Shown: in pieces, positions 59,894-60,000 of the stretch
Layout: each line of letters begins with the position of its first letter
Position numbering within the stretch: position 1 is the stretch's first letter
NCBI GenBank assembly: GCA_914767715.1
Contig: OU612074.1
Location: 14,682,062 to 14,742,061 of the forward strand
DNA from: Membranipora membranacea
Taxonomy: Eukaryota > Bryozoa > Gymnolaemata > Cheilostomatida > Membraniporidae
Length of the DNA: 60,000 nt
Direction of reading: 5' to 3'
The notes under the pieces: generated by a model
Seen by the model: the letters and a program-made list of their open reading frames with translations, nothing else
Databases searched by the model: none
Told to the model about the DNA's origin: nothing
Position numbers and translations under genes: made by a program

Positions 59894-60000
59894 ATGAAAT
59901 GTCTGGCATGGTATGAGTGTTGGCTGTGATGAGATGATATGATGGGTCATCCCCATCCCTGGCCCTAACGCCCATACTATACATTGGTCACTACTGTCAT

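Overview
This window is nuclear DNA of an intron-rich, AT-rich invertebrate animal. Genes are split into short exons with ordinary GT-AG introns of a few hundred to about 2,000 bases. The recognisable proteins (RNA polymerase III subunit RPC6, Porcupine, PCGF3/5, the axonemal protein SAXO4/PPP1R32, a caspase) are animal proteins, and the spaces between and within them hold decayed non-LTR retrotransposons, tRNA-derived SINEs and foldback elements. The phylum cannot be fixed from the sequence; the TRIM-like propeller and the LINE types would fit a marine deuterostome or lophotrochozoan, which is only an impression. Layout, left to right: 1-3.3 kb is gene-free with repeat fragments. 3.3-8.2 kb (+) is POLR3F, complete in eight exons. 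9.3-13.6 kb (-) is an ankyrin-caspase gene: one 2.6 kb exon with about 18-20 ankyrin units is spliced in matching phase to two exons encoding a caspase p20/p10 domain. 13.6-24.2 kb is gene-poor, with three or four LINE remnants, a PHD-type LINE ORF1 fragment, a three-copy tandem repeat and a long foldback. 24.2-30.4 kb (+) is PORCN, eight coding exons. 32.7-36.4 kb (-) is an unrecognised coiled-coil gene. 37.8-40.5 kb (+) is PCGF3/5, arranged divergently to the coiled-coil gene. 41.8-49.5 kb (-) is SAXO4/PPP1R32, ten exons, with an unexplained 120-residue ORF inside one intron. 50.8-57.5 kb (-) is a small eIF4G-like protein consisting of a basic N-terminal region and one MIF4G domain, nine exons, whose first exon abuts or includes LINE reverse-transcriptase sequence. 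59.1-59.9 kb (+) is the last exon of a TRIM-like beta-propeller protein. The genes do not form a pathway; they are unrelated neighbours in a eukaryotic chromosome. Exon borders were chosen by hand from splice signals and were accepted only where phases add up across every junction; the phases agree for all introns reported. The most unusual item is the ankyrin-caspase fusion, which has the catalytic His and Cys but lacks the usual caspase substrate-pocket motifs. The repeat landscape is also rich: four long hairpins or palindromes, a MITE family in three copies, and tRNA-like SINEs.
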